Shown here: piece by piece, positions 33,204 through 44,358 of the stretch
Position numbering within the stretch: the first letter of the stretch is position 1
Layout of the letters: the number at the start of each line of letters is the position of its first letter
NCBI GenBank assembly: GCA_963921425.1
Contig: OY992838.1
Coordinates: 124,001 to 188,000 of the forward strand
DNA: 64,000 nt
Direction: 5' to 3'
Origin: Dryas octopetala
Taxonomy: Eukaryota; Streptophyta; Magnoliopsida; Rosales; Rosaceae
Made by a program: the position numbers and the translations under genes
The notes under the pieces: generated by a model
The model's input: the letters and a program-made list of their open reading frames with translations, nothing else
What the model was told of the DNA's origin: nothing
Databases searched by the model: none

Positions 33204-36200
33204 ATGACGGTGCTCAGGGAATACGGATCTGCTGGACCGATGGAAAGTAAGTGGGCATATATGGTTTTACTTTAGGGTTACACTTTGTTTGTATCGATGA
33301 TAATGGTCCCAAACTTTTGGGTTTTTTTATTGCTCATCTCCATTATTGAGGCTGTGTTAGGGTTCCTTTAGTCTTTTTTTGTCGGTGGTCACATGTGCTC
33401 TTGTCTTTTAGGGCGATACTGTTTTCCTTTTGTCATTGACTGTTAGGTTGAAATTAATTTTGAAATTGATTAATAACCCAAAAAACATGTTTTTAATTGG
33501 ACAAATTTCACTTTAATATGTCTTTTGCAGTTTAATATTTTGAAAACAACATCGACCTATTATATCATAATTTGTCATATTTGTTAGAATTCAAAAATGT
33601 GTTAACTTGGATTGTGTTGTTGAATGAAGTGGTACTTGGTTTGTGAAATTTATTTGTGTGGATTTATGAAGGTAGTTACTTACAGTAATGAGGTTTTGTC
33701 TTTTTGTGTTATTTGTAGTTGGTCCAGAAGAGGTAACATTTAAAGTCTTTCATGGGGGTAAACTAGTGTGTATTGATGGCAACCTGAGCTATGTTGGTGG
33801 CAGTGTAAGTTGGTTTGACCACTGTTGTGTGGATTTTGTGTCATTGTTGGAGCTAAATGGCATGGCCAAACTGTTAGGCCATACCGATGTTGGTTTCTAC
33901 ATTAGGGCTGAGAATTCCATGGTTGAGATTAAAACTGACAAAATGATATTGGATTGAATTGAGGCAATACCATCTGGTAACCGTAGGGAGATTAGCCTAT
34001 ATTTGACAGGAAATGAAAGGATACAAAGTGTGACACTAGATGAGTTATTGACAGATGTAATTGCCATTGTGGATGTTGAAGGTGCAGATATAGAAGATAA
34101 TCATGGTGATGGGCCTGGTGAGGATGAAGATACTGATGGGCCTGGTGAGGATGAAGATACTGATGGGCCTGGTGAGGATGAGGATATTGGTGAGCCTGTG
34201 GTGGATGAGGATACTGGTGAGCCTGGGGTGGATGAGGATACTGGTGAGCCTGTGGTGGATGAGGATACTGGTGAGCCTGGGGTAGATGAGGATACTGGTG
34301 AGCCTGGGGTGGATGAGGATGATGCAAGTGATTCAGATTGGTATGATAGTGATTATATGGATAGTGGCTCAGAGCTGAATATTTTGAAAGAGGATGAGAC
34401 ACTGTATGAGAGTTATGTGGATCACACTGCACCTGACAGACCTGATTTGGAAGAGGATGAGCAAGTTTCAGATAGTACTCATTCTGATGGGATTGGCAAC
34501 TATGAAGGGTCTTCTTCTGAATGTGATGATGTTGACAGCAGATCCAGGGGCAAACTCCCAAAGTTTGATATATCTAAATGTGTAGTCTTTAGACCTGAAG
34601 TTGATATGAAGAATGTGCAGTTCTGTTTGGGGCAAAGATATGCTACTGCAGCTATATTTAGGGCTGCAGTAAGACAATATTCTATTCAGACTGAGAGAGA
34701 GTTAAAATTTTACAAGAATGACCCAGATGCTGTGAGAGCCATATGTGTCCATAAGAAGTGTCCCTTTGTGGTGTTTGCATCAGCTATTAATGGGAGTGTT
34801 GATCTGATTGTGAAAACTTTAAAAGTGGAGCACAAATGCAGCAAGTCTACAAAAAATAGGGCTGTTAGTTGCAATTGGTTGGCAACTAAGTATGCTTATC
34901 AACTTAGCTGCAATCCCAATTGGAATTTGCAAGGCTTCAAAGAGCAAGTGAGGGTTGAATGTAAGGTTAATGTTAGTGATTCACAGGTATATAGAGCTAA
35001 AGAGAAAGCAGCAAAAATTCTAGAGGGCACCTATACTGAACAATATGCAAACTTGTGGGATTATGCTGCAGAGTTGAGGAAGCAAAATGTGGGGACCACA
35101 GTTGTTATTAAATCAGAGCTAGAAGGTGAGAGTCCAAGATTTGAAAGGATTTACATATGTCTAGGAGCACTTAAGCAAGGGTTCCTTGATGGATGTAGAC
35201 CATTCATAGGTCTTGATGGTTGTCATATCAAGGGTCCACACCCTGGTCAGATCTTGTCTGCTGTTGGGGTTGATGCCAATAATGGCATGTTCCCCATTGC
35301 TTATGCCGTGGTCGAGGTTGAAAATTATTCCACTTGGAGATGGTTTTTAGAGTTGTTAGCAGTGGACTTGTGTATTGAGAACTCTCATGCATATATCTTT
35401 ATGACAGATAAGCAGAAGGGGTTGATAGATGCAGTTGGTGAGTTGTTCCCACATGCAGAGCATAGACACTGTCTGAAACATCTCTATGCTAACTTTAATA
35501 CTCAACACAAGGGGTTAGCCTTGAAGCATCAGATGGAGAATATAGCAAGGGCAACCACACTGCAATGGTTTGATGCTGAGATGAAAAAGATGCTTGATAT
35601 GGATGATGCAGCATTCAAGTGGCTCTGCGATAGACCTGCAAAACATTGGGCTAAGTCCCATTTCAGCACAAATATCAAGTGTGACAAGCTCCACAATAAC
35701 AACTGCGAAGCCTTTAACAAGGCTATACTAGAGGCAAGAGACAAGCCTATTCTGACTATGTTAGAGAGAATTAGGCTATATCTGATGTTGTTGACAGCAG
35801 GTAGGAGAGCACAAGTTGATAGGTGGAGGCATTCTGTAGGACCAAGAATCCATAAAATCATTGAGGATTACAAGAAAGAGGCATTCTGGTGCATTCCTAA
35901 ATTGGCAGGGGAGAAAAAATACCAAGTGATGGACCACAACCAGAAGTCACACAGAGTGGACTTGGACAAAAAAACATGCAGTTGCAGGGTATGGGATCTT
36001 AGTGGCCTGCCATGTGTACATGCATGTGCTGCCATTAGTAACTTTCATGGTGAGCCTGAAGACTTTGTCACTGACTGTTATAAGAAGGAGAATTATGAGA
36101 GAACCTACAAGCCAATGATTGAGCCTATGACAAGCCATGACTTGTGGGTGAAGACTGGGGAGACCCCATTGATGCCACCAAGGTTTCACAAGCAACCTGG

Positions 36201-36886
36201 AAGGCCTAAGAAGGCTAGGATCAGAGCTCCAAATGAGCCCCCAAGACCTCCAAGTCAAGCTCATAAGCTGAGAAGGTTTAATATAAAGATAAGATGTAGC
36301 AGATGTGGGGATGAAGGCCACAACATCAGGTCCTGTCCTAAGATGAAGACTAGAGGCAGCAGTCAGGTAACCTATCTTGACTATGTTAAAGAATAATTGC
36401 GTAGCTGGTTAGCCTATTTACACAGTGATATTGGTATTTTGTTGTAGAGCACATCACAGGACGCATCCCAACAGGAAGGGCAAGCCACACAAAATCAGAC
36501 TAGATCTTCAAAATTGACAGTGAGTTACGAATATTATCTATACTAGTTAATCCCATGCTTACTTGACAATAACAACTGTGGTATTTTGCTTGTGATGGTT
36601 ACTTATACAGGTTAAGAGGGGTGAAGGTCAGACAAGACCTACACAACAGAGGACCACAAGGCAGGCTGCAAGGTCATCACAAGCCCAATCACAATCTCAA
36701 TCTCAAGCCCAACCTTCACAACCTCTTTCAAGCACTGCCCAACCTCCACAGTCCCAATCCAAGCAACCATCTACATCACAGCAAGAAAGTGGTCACAAGA
36801 GATACAAGTCTCCTGCAAAAAGGGTGGATTCAGAAGCTCATAAGAAGAAGTGCAAGAAGTTGTACATGAAGAAGAAGCCCTTCTGA
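33204..36886 (+). pseudogene. MULE transposase (mudrA-like), one in-frame stop
   Basis: Exons: 33204-33246, 33719-36366, 36448-36519, 36611-36886. GT–AG junctions keep phase, giving 1,013 codons. Order: an N-terminal PB1-like region (FKVFHGGKL, YVGGSVSWFD); an acidic spacer of nonapeptide repeats; the MuDR N-terminal DNA-binding region (AVRQYSIQTERELKF, KKCPFVVFAS); the MULE catalytic domain, with Asp at 35215-35217 (GLDGCHIKGP), Asp at 35407-35409 (FMTDKQKGL) and Glu at 35707-35709 (NNCEAFN); a SWIM zinc finger (CSCRVWDLSGLPCVHAC, about 35977-36025); a CCHC knuckle (CSRCGDEGHNIRSC, 36295-36336); and a Gln/Ser-rich, Lys-rich tail. TGA at 33955-33957 (codon 94) interrupts the PB1-like region; a single change from TGG would explain it. 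Everything after it is open, so an N-terminally shortened protein with all catalytic parts could still be made. Confidence 0.93.
34108..34323 (+). repeat. Eight 27-bp coding repeats in the MULE transposase
   Basis: Eight nonamer units in frame: three of DGPGEDEDT type and five of GEPVVDEDT/GEPGVDEDT type. They form an acidic, probably unstructured spacer whose copy number is likely variable. Confidence 0.95.
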
Positions 36887-37400
36887 CTTTGGCATTTTTT
36901 ATCCATGACTGACTTTTGCATTATGACATTTGGAAAATATTTTGGAAAGACAGTTTGTGAACAATTAAGGTTTTGGAAAGACAATTAGATATGTTTAGGG
37001 TGAGAGAGTATTTTGGAAACACAGAGCATAGCTCATTTATTTTGTGTATTTTGAGCTTGATGAAAAGTCAGTTTGTATTCAATCTAATTTGTGGCAGATA
37101 CATATCTAAACCCATGCAGTTTGATGATGTTCAATTATGCTCATACAATCACATTTACAAAACAATGAGGTAAGGAAATACATATACTAAATTTCAACTT
37201 CATTGCCAAATAGAACATTACAAGGTTGAACCACTGCCAAGAAATGCAGCATTACATTACAAGGTTCAAATATAGGGGTTTTCTTTGACAAAATTTACAA
37301 GGTTCAAGATGAAGCTAGGACAAAAACTACATAGTACATTAAACCCCTAAAACTACCCAACAAACGTTGCAAATCCAAAAACCAGTTCCACATACACACT

Positions 37401-37855
37401 CTACCCCATCTGCCACACCAGACCAAAACAAATACACACAATGAAAAAACCCCACGACAAAATCAACCCAAACCACAGACATTTCTCCCTTGCTTTCCCC
37501 CTTGAAATTTGAGTTTCCAACCCTCCAATTTTTTTCAATAGCCCAGGTATGATAGTCTTCGCACGGTCGCAGATTTGAGGATCAAACCACTCAAAGAACC
37601 CACAGCCTTTGGACCTCTGCACCAACACCAACAATAAATCAAACCCATTTTCCATTTTGTATACACAAAAATTAGAAATTTTAAAGCTCAAATACCTACC
37701 ACCGAAGATAGTGGACAACAATGAAACCTTCTTCCTGGGTGGCGGTCAGTCCAAGAAGTTGAAAATCGAGCGGCCCTGTCACAATAGCAGCGAATCTGTT
37801 CTCCCCTAGCACCCACAGCACGCTGCCTACTGCTTTGGTGGCTCAAGTTGCTCAT
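37401..37855 (-). CDS. MULE-borne GRF-type zinc-finger membrane protein
   Basis: Two exons on the minus strand, 37855-37700 and 37616-37401, joined GT–AG in phase, give 123 residues. The N-terminal half holds a GRF-type zinc finger: CYCDR, then HPGRRFHCCP, then GCGFFEWFD, which supply the Cys ligands and the Gly-Arg-Phe core. A short helix (AKTIIPGLLKKIGGLETQ) and a C-terminal hydrophobic segment (about residues 100-119, GLILSWGFFIVCICFGLVW) follow. The layout recalls the large plant family annotated as At4g04775-like proteins. The ATG lies 102 bp inside the right TIR and the gene runs towards the transposase gene, the position mudrB holds in maize MuDR. It looks intact. It could be a regular second gene of this MULE lineage or a captured host gene. 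Function is unknown; GRF fingers in other proteins bind single-stranded DNA. Confidence 0.82.
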
Positions 37856-37957
37856 GGCGGTGTAGAGGTTTTGAGAAAGATGAAGAGAAGTGTACAGGAT
37901 AAAAGAAAGAGCAGATTTTTAGGGCTTAGATTAAGGAACTGGAGGGAAAGGTGGCTA

Positions 37958-38237
37958 AATTAGGAGGGAAATGGGTTCAATTACAGTTGGGGGTCCCACT
38001 AAATGCTGATGTGGAGCCGAGTTGGCAACATGTCAGGGTGATTCAGGTTTGCGTCGAGTAAAAGACCTAATTACCCCTTCCACGTAAGCGCCACGTAGGA
38101 TTTTTGACGGACGAATAAACGGACTTGACGGAATATGGTTTTTTGTAAAATTCGGGGGGCAAAGTGGGAGAAATAAAGTTTCAGGGGGCAAATTGAAAGT
38201 CGAAGTTACTTTCAGGGGGCATTGGCGCAAATAAGCC
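37958..38237 (-). repeat. MULE right TIR
   Basis: Inverted copy of 32688-32967, ending GGCGCAAATAAGCC. Probable promoter of the GRF zinc-finger gene. Confidence 0.96.
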
Positions 38238-38434
38238 TAAGGATAATTTGCTTCTTCTACATACAACATTTGTATTACAATGTGAATCTTTCAAATACAC
38301 TTCTAATTAGACATAAAAAGACCAAAAACACTCCTTAAAAATAAGATCGACACCAAAATTAAACATATTTATTTTTAATGAAAAGTGTGACGAAACCCAC
38401 TCGAGATCTAATATTGTTAATAAGTTGACACAAA

Positions 38435-38750
38435 TTTTTTATTTGGTTGTAATATAAAATCGACTCAAAAATTTAAGTGAATAAAGTACAATAAAACCCT
38501 AATATATGCAAACTTCATTTCATCAACTTGTAATTTGTGTTTTTTATTTGGTGGTAATATAAGATCAATTCAAAAATTTAGGTGAATAAAATACAATAAA
38601 ACCATAATCTATGCAAACTTCATTTCATCAACTTGTAATTTGTGTTTTTTATTTGGTGGTAATATAAGATCAATTCAAAAATTTAGGTGAATAAAATACA
38701 ATAAAACCATAATTTATGCAAACTTCATTTCATCAACTTGTAATTTGTGA
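38435..38750 (+). repeat. 104-bp unit repeated three times
   Basis: The unit TTTTTATTTGGTGGTAATAT…CATCAACTTGTAATTTGTG occurs three times. Copies 2 and 3 are nearly identical and copy 1 is more diverged. Confidence 0.9.
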
Positions 38751-38793
38751 ATTTTATTTCATCCATGTTAATTAATTTATTTGAATTTATTTA

Positions 38794-38872
38794 CATTGTG
38801 CAGTGGGCTCAATAGGGTGGTTAGTTTTGTATTAACTTACTAACTAATTAATTTTAGAGCATCCTTGTATAT
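38794..38872. mobile_element. Solo end of a hairpin MITE
   Basis: CATTGTGCAGTGGGCTCAAT through TTTAGAGCATCCTTGTAT closely matches the right end of the element at 40751-41148. Only this end is present. Confidence 0.75.
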
Positions 38873-40750
38873 ATATATGATTAACGCACTGTTTTTCAAC
38901 TTTAAAGAAATTAATTGAATTAAAACTCTAGCCATTTGAAAACGGATCTTTTCCAACGATATTTGTTTATATATACTTTCTAGACTCAAACCTAAACTGA
39001 TCCTATCAAAACTAACTGATCCAATCCATTTGAACCATGCCTACCTACACCACTTCCCCACACCCAATTTTTCTTTTACTTTTTCTCTCTTTTTACTCTT
39101 CCCTAAAAAAGGTGTTAAATTCTCCGGTTTCAAAATTGTAGGCCAAAATAAATAAAGAATATGAAGGTGTGTCTATGGCATATATGGCTAGCTAAGCTCT
39201 TGATTATTAAGGCAAGGGAAAATGAGAGAGAGATCACGTGGCATGGCTTAGAAGCACCAAGTTGTATGAATGAATATGACTGTAGTGAAAGAAATTATTA
39301 TATATAATCAATACATTAGTACGTAGTATAATTAATTTAACGTGTCATAATATGAGTAAATATTATTAATATTATATTTTATTAATATAAATATATTAGC
39401 TAATAATATTTTTATATATTAAATTTATTACACCCTATAATAATATATGAATTACACCCAATAATTTGTTCCCAAGCAGTGAGAATTGTAAAAGCAAGAG
39501 ATTTTCTCTTCCCATCATATATCCGATAGTGGCTGTAGCCGCCGAAACGACAGGGATCAGAATTCAGAAGCAAGTAAGCAAGCAGCTTCTCTTAGTGGTT
39601 TGAGATTTCACCACGTGTCACTGCTCAGTAGCTTGCTTGCATCATAATGACATGGATGGCCGGGCCACCTGTTGACCATGGCCTTCTTTTTTATTTTTTG
39701 GCCAAGGACCATGGCCTTCTTCTCTTCTATGGATAAGCTAAAAGCCTCAAACGATGCCAGCTTACGTGTAAAGCACAACGTGGCAGAATGAAAATAGAAA
39801 AATTCATGATCAAATGGATGCCACGTGTCGAGCTTATAAAACGTGTAGGAGTACTTGGATCTCTGCTGTTGGACGAGGAAACCAAACCTATTTTTCTTGC
39901 TCCTCAATCCTCATATATTCGATTCTTCTAGGTGCATGTCCATTGTCCCCCGTGTTTGGATAAGCTTAATGTCATCTCTGGGAAGAATATTTAGGCGCTA
40001 ACAAATCTATCTATATCATCATATCTCCCTCTCTCTCTACTCTCAACAAAATTATATAAAAAAAAAATAATTGAAATTGAATGGATATCTGGAAGAGGGT
40101 TGTGACTTGAGAGCCACATCTGGATTTTGACATTTGAATGCCTACTCATAAACTTTTAGAATTTACCATTCAATAGCATGCGCGTTTGAGGGTACACGGT
40201 CTCCCTCAACTGCTTAGCAATCAATTGCTCTACATGAAGAGCTGATTTATTTTTCTAAAATTTCCTTCCAATCGATATGAAAAACCTTAAATAAAAAAAA
40301 AATGATACTGGTGGAAGTTTGAGAATATGGGATGGCAAAAGCATGTGGAGGAAGAAGGAAACCAGAAAAGAACACGATTAGCACACAACTGAATATTTTT
40401 AATTTCCAAATGCCATGCTGCCATTTTTATTAATGGGGACCCATCCCAAAGCACTCCACACAGACGCGAGCTTAAATCAGAATTAGTTCTATTCGCACTT
40501 GTTAAAACAACAAATTCGTTCATACATGTCTTACACCTTGGAAAAACAATAAATAACCAGATTATACTCTCTTTTTCTTTTGCTTTCTTCGATTATTTAG
40601 TCTCTTACGGAAAATTACGAGCCAGCTGCCAGCCAAATTGTTTCAAGATCGATAATGGAATCAGCTCTCAACCAGTTATGATCTATAAATCCAGGTCAGA
40701 CTCTTTAAGTAAACATATATACTCAACTCGTAAGGGGTAAAATATATATA

Positions 40751-41148
40751 TACAGAGGAGTGCTCTAAAACTAACTAGTTAGCAAGTTAATACGAAGCTA
40801 ATCATACTTTGAGACTACCACGTAACTAATCTCATAATCCGAACCGTCAATTATTTAGACCATACTTCAAAAATCATCTTTGCAAAAAATCAACTAAATC
40901 GGAAATCATTTAGTCATCTAATTGAGATCAAACAAATAGACAATTAGTGTTTTCGATAAAAGCATATAAATAGTTGTTGTTATAATCAAATGACTTCCGA
41001 TTTTGGAGATTTTTTACAAGAATGATCTTGAAAGTAGAGCCTAAAAAATAGACGGTTCGGATTTTGAGATCACATTGTGCGGTGTACCCAACAGGATGGT
41101 TAGCTTTGTATTAACTTACTAACCAGTTAGTTTTAGAGCATTCTTGTA
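40751..41148. mobile_element. Hairpin MITE
   Basis: The left end TACAGAGGAGTGCTCTAAAAC pairs with the right end GTTTTAGAGCATTCTTGTA. Further inverted blocks pair inward (AATCCGAACCGTC with GACGGTTCGGATT; AATCGGAAATCATTT with AAATGACTTCCGATT), so the arms reach almost to the centre. It is embedded in (TA)n, so the target duplication is not resolvable. A second copy end lies at 38794-38872. Confidence 0.82.
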
Positions 41149-41517
41149 TATATATATATATATATAATACGAAAGTCATTCAATAAAGACCAAGTCTAGA
41201 TGAACTTTACTCAACATATACATGCCAGTCCATATCTCAACATTATCCATTCCTGTTTAAGCAGCATTGTATTCACAAGTAGTAATACACCCAAAATTCT
41301 GTGGATGTTTGAATCAGGATAACATATATTTCCATATGAGGCATGTAAACACAGAACATAATACATCCAAAAATCTGAACTAGAATCTAATCATCCGGAA
41401 GAGTACACTTTGTGGTCTTTTTTACTGACCTACCAGAGATGAGGGGCAAACAAAGATGTTTAGAACTACGAGCACCAAGTAGACCAATCATAGCAATGGA
41501 GCAGTTTGTGTCAAACC

Positions 41518-42497
41518 TTATTTCCTGGAGAGAAATGGTTTCACTGATTCTACAACCACCTGTTTTTCATGGAAAAGCAAAAGTTCAAATAATTAGACTG
41601 CCAAAATGTCGAATAATTTCATCATGACATTATACGGTCCACATCAGACAATTTCTTGAGTTACCAAGCACAGTTCTTCACTAACACAGACAATACATGC
41701 CTGTTCAAACCTTGTGACAGTATGACCCATTAAAAATATATATATACATATATATATATATATGTATATATAACTTGGTGCTTCATACTGTTTTTTCCAG
41801 ACTGCAGATTACTAGTGTTCTTACCCTCCCATCATAGGATAATGATGCAAAGATCCAAGGCTCACGGGAGCTCCAAGCAAGGCCTACAATTTCAAGTAAA
41901 AACAGTTAGTTTCAAATTAAAATTAAGGTGTATGCCCAGGGAGTTGCGGAATTTACCATAAATACTGTCTTCATAATCACTGTAAGAGTTGAGCAATGGA
42001 TCAATCTGCCTAGTTGGTGAATCAACCAGGCTGCAATAAAAACATGAGAAGAACCATAATAAAGAATGTAATTATTCAGCATGTAACTATTTCTGGAACA
42101 TCGGAAGCAAGAAAACTACCTTTCAGACATTGTCTCATCATTGCTAGATGGAGAAGCCAACCACAGGTTGACAGTTGAGTCTGTACCAGAACTCTGCAAT
42201 AACATAATTTTATTGCAAAAGCTTCGATATTAAAAACATGTAAAGCACAGTTTTTGGTCTCCTCAACAAAGTCAACATATGTCCACAGAAGGAGAAGGGG
42301 GGGGGGTATCACTGCGGAGTATGCTGGTGCCATGGTTTGAGGCTTAAATGACAAAGATAAAGGAAGGTTATCAATGTAACACATCCAATCACTGAGACCT
42401 GAGATCTCTAATGATCCAGGGAATTTAAAAAACCCACTTACGTGACATATGTGCAGCACACTAATCCAAAAATTTGCATGTGTATGCACAAATGTGA

Positions 42498-42574
<77 letters not shown>

Positions 42575-44284
42575 AACCAAAATCAGACCATCATACTCAG
42601 GGTTACACCTGACAGCCCATGTCCTGGAAACAAATTCAACATGTAACAATCAGACAGCTTGCAAATAATAAAACTTCTTACACACAACTGACACTCAATT
42701 ATGAAGACCTCAAAAATGTTACAAAAAACAAGAATTCATTAGGGAAAAAGATTATTTAATAGATCAAAATCGATAGTGCACAAAATAGTTACCAGTGTGT
42801 GTGTCCAGGAAGCTCCTGGATAGGAACCTTTGGCTTCCTAAGATCCCATATGCGTATCCCGGATTCATCTTCTGCAGTCATCTGTAAAAATATTAACAAT
42901 TTGTGGTATGGTAAGAGGAGCAAAAGGTAGTGATATACTGTCTACATGAGAAATTTAAATAAGGAAAAAGAAAAAAACCACTATATGAACATCTTAAACT
43001 CAGTTAGAAGATAAAAATATATCATGCCATTTTTGTTTTTGGTGAATTAAGTCAATTTACTAATATGATAAATGATGCCATATAAAGTTGAAAGTAGACA
43101 GATTTCTTGTGAGATGACAGGTACTGTAACTCATTTTCAATGCAATCCAACAGTTACTACATGTCTCTCTGTGTGTGCATGTGCACAGGCATGTAAGTTA
43201 TGCAACACACCCTTCAATTTCAATGGCATAGATATACATATATGGAGAGAAGGAATAAAATATAGATATAGAATGGCACAATCACACTCAGAGGAACAGA
43301 AACTACATTCTTACAAGCACATGTTTCTTCTTCGGGTTATAATCAACATTGCGGACATGAGCATGCTCAATTGAATTTGTCTTCCTGCATATAAACAATT
43401 CCTATTGTTGATCAAGTAAGGATTTTGATGACAGATTTACATCATTATGAAGGCAAAGCCTCATTCAAGAAACAGTGCCTAAAATAGTTTCCTTCATTCT
43501 TGGTTGATTAGAGTAGTGATATATGTACAAGGAGTCTTATAAAATCTAATTGGCAAGATGATGAGGGAGTCTGCAGTACAATGGTAGACATCCCTAAGAA
43601 ATCCTTTAATGTGAGCTATTTTATTGAAGACACCCTTCACATGCCAAATACATGGGAATTGGCATTTTGTGATACACAAGTTGTGACTTGTGACTATCAA
43701 CAAGCACATTAGTTTGTAAGAAAAACTTGGCAATACTATTTGTGCATTAAAAACTTCCCTGTTCATAATCAATTGAAACAGAAAACCTGGAGTCATAAAT
43801 TAACAACACTGTCTACAAATAAAAGCTATTAGACTTGCTGTAAAGTAAGCAAAAAGGACAATAAATCATGAGGAAAAACTGAGTACATGCTTCAAAAAAA
43901 GACTCAACTAAAATTGTGATCATCCAGGTTGGTCCTGATTAACAAATAAAGCAAAGTAATTACATAGAATCAAAAGAAAGCGTACTTCATTGTTCGTAAA
44001 TCCCAAAATTGGATGGATGATTCACAAGTTGCTGCAACAGCATTCATGTCATGCGGATCCCATGCTCCACCAGATAAGTAGTGCAGGACGCCAGCTGACT
44101 CCTGTGATTGTACCTGGATTCGGTAACAAGACCTAAATAAGAATCAGTCTTACAATTTGAATTCAACTAGAGACTCCATCAACTACTACAAGCTTTTGCA
44201 GGAAAGGTTTTAAATGTCTTAAAAAGCCCATCAATAGCTTTCTTGAGGGAACAAGATTCAATACAGATGTGTGTGTTTGTGCAT

Positions 44285-44358
<74 letters not shown>

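Larger units (their letters stand above)
32688..38237 (+). mobile_element. Complete MULE (MuDR-type) transposon with two convergent genes
   Basis: It is 5,550 bp with 280-bp terminal inverted repeats (32688-32967 and 37958-38237) that read as identical by eye, and both encode the same 65-codon chance ORF. A perfect 9-bp target duplication, TAAGGATAA, lies at 32679-32687 and 38238-38246, the hallmark length for Mutator elements. Inside are a mudrA-like transposase gene on the plus strand and a GRF zinc-finger gene on the minus strand, each starting within about 240 bp of a TIR. Identical TIRs indicate very recent insertion or activity. Confidence 0.97.
38247..41517. other. AT-rich intergenic region, no gene seen
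   Basis: Between the MULE and the EIPR1-like stop codon. Contains a 104-bp triplication (38435-38750), a MITE end (38794-38872), a related complete hairpin MITE (40751-41148), and otherwise low-complexity sequence. ORFs such as the minus-strand one at 39608-39907 resemble no family I know. Confidence 0.6.

Noticed and set aside
33992..34561. 189-residue minus-strand His/Pro-rich ORF
   Set aside because: It is the antisense of the 27-bp repeats in the MULE transposase.
39608..39907. 99-residue minus-strand ORF
   Set aside because: No recognisable motif, no exon partners, and biased towards poly-A-derived Lys; it lies in AT-rich intergenic DNA.
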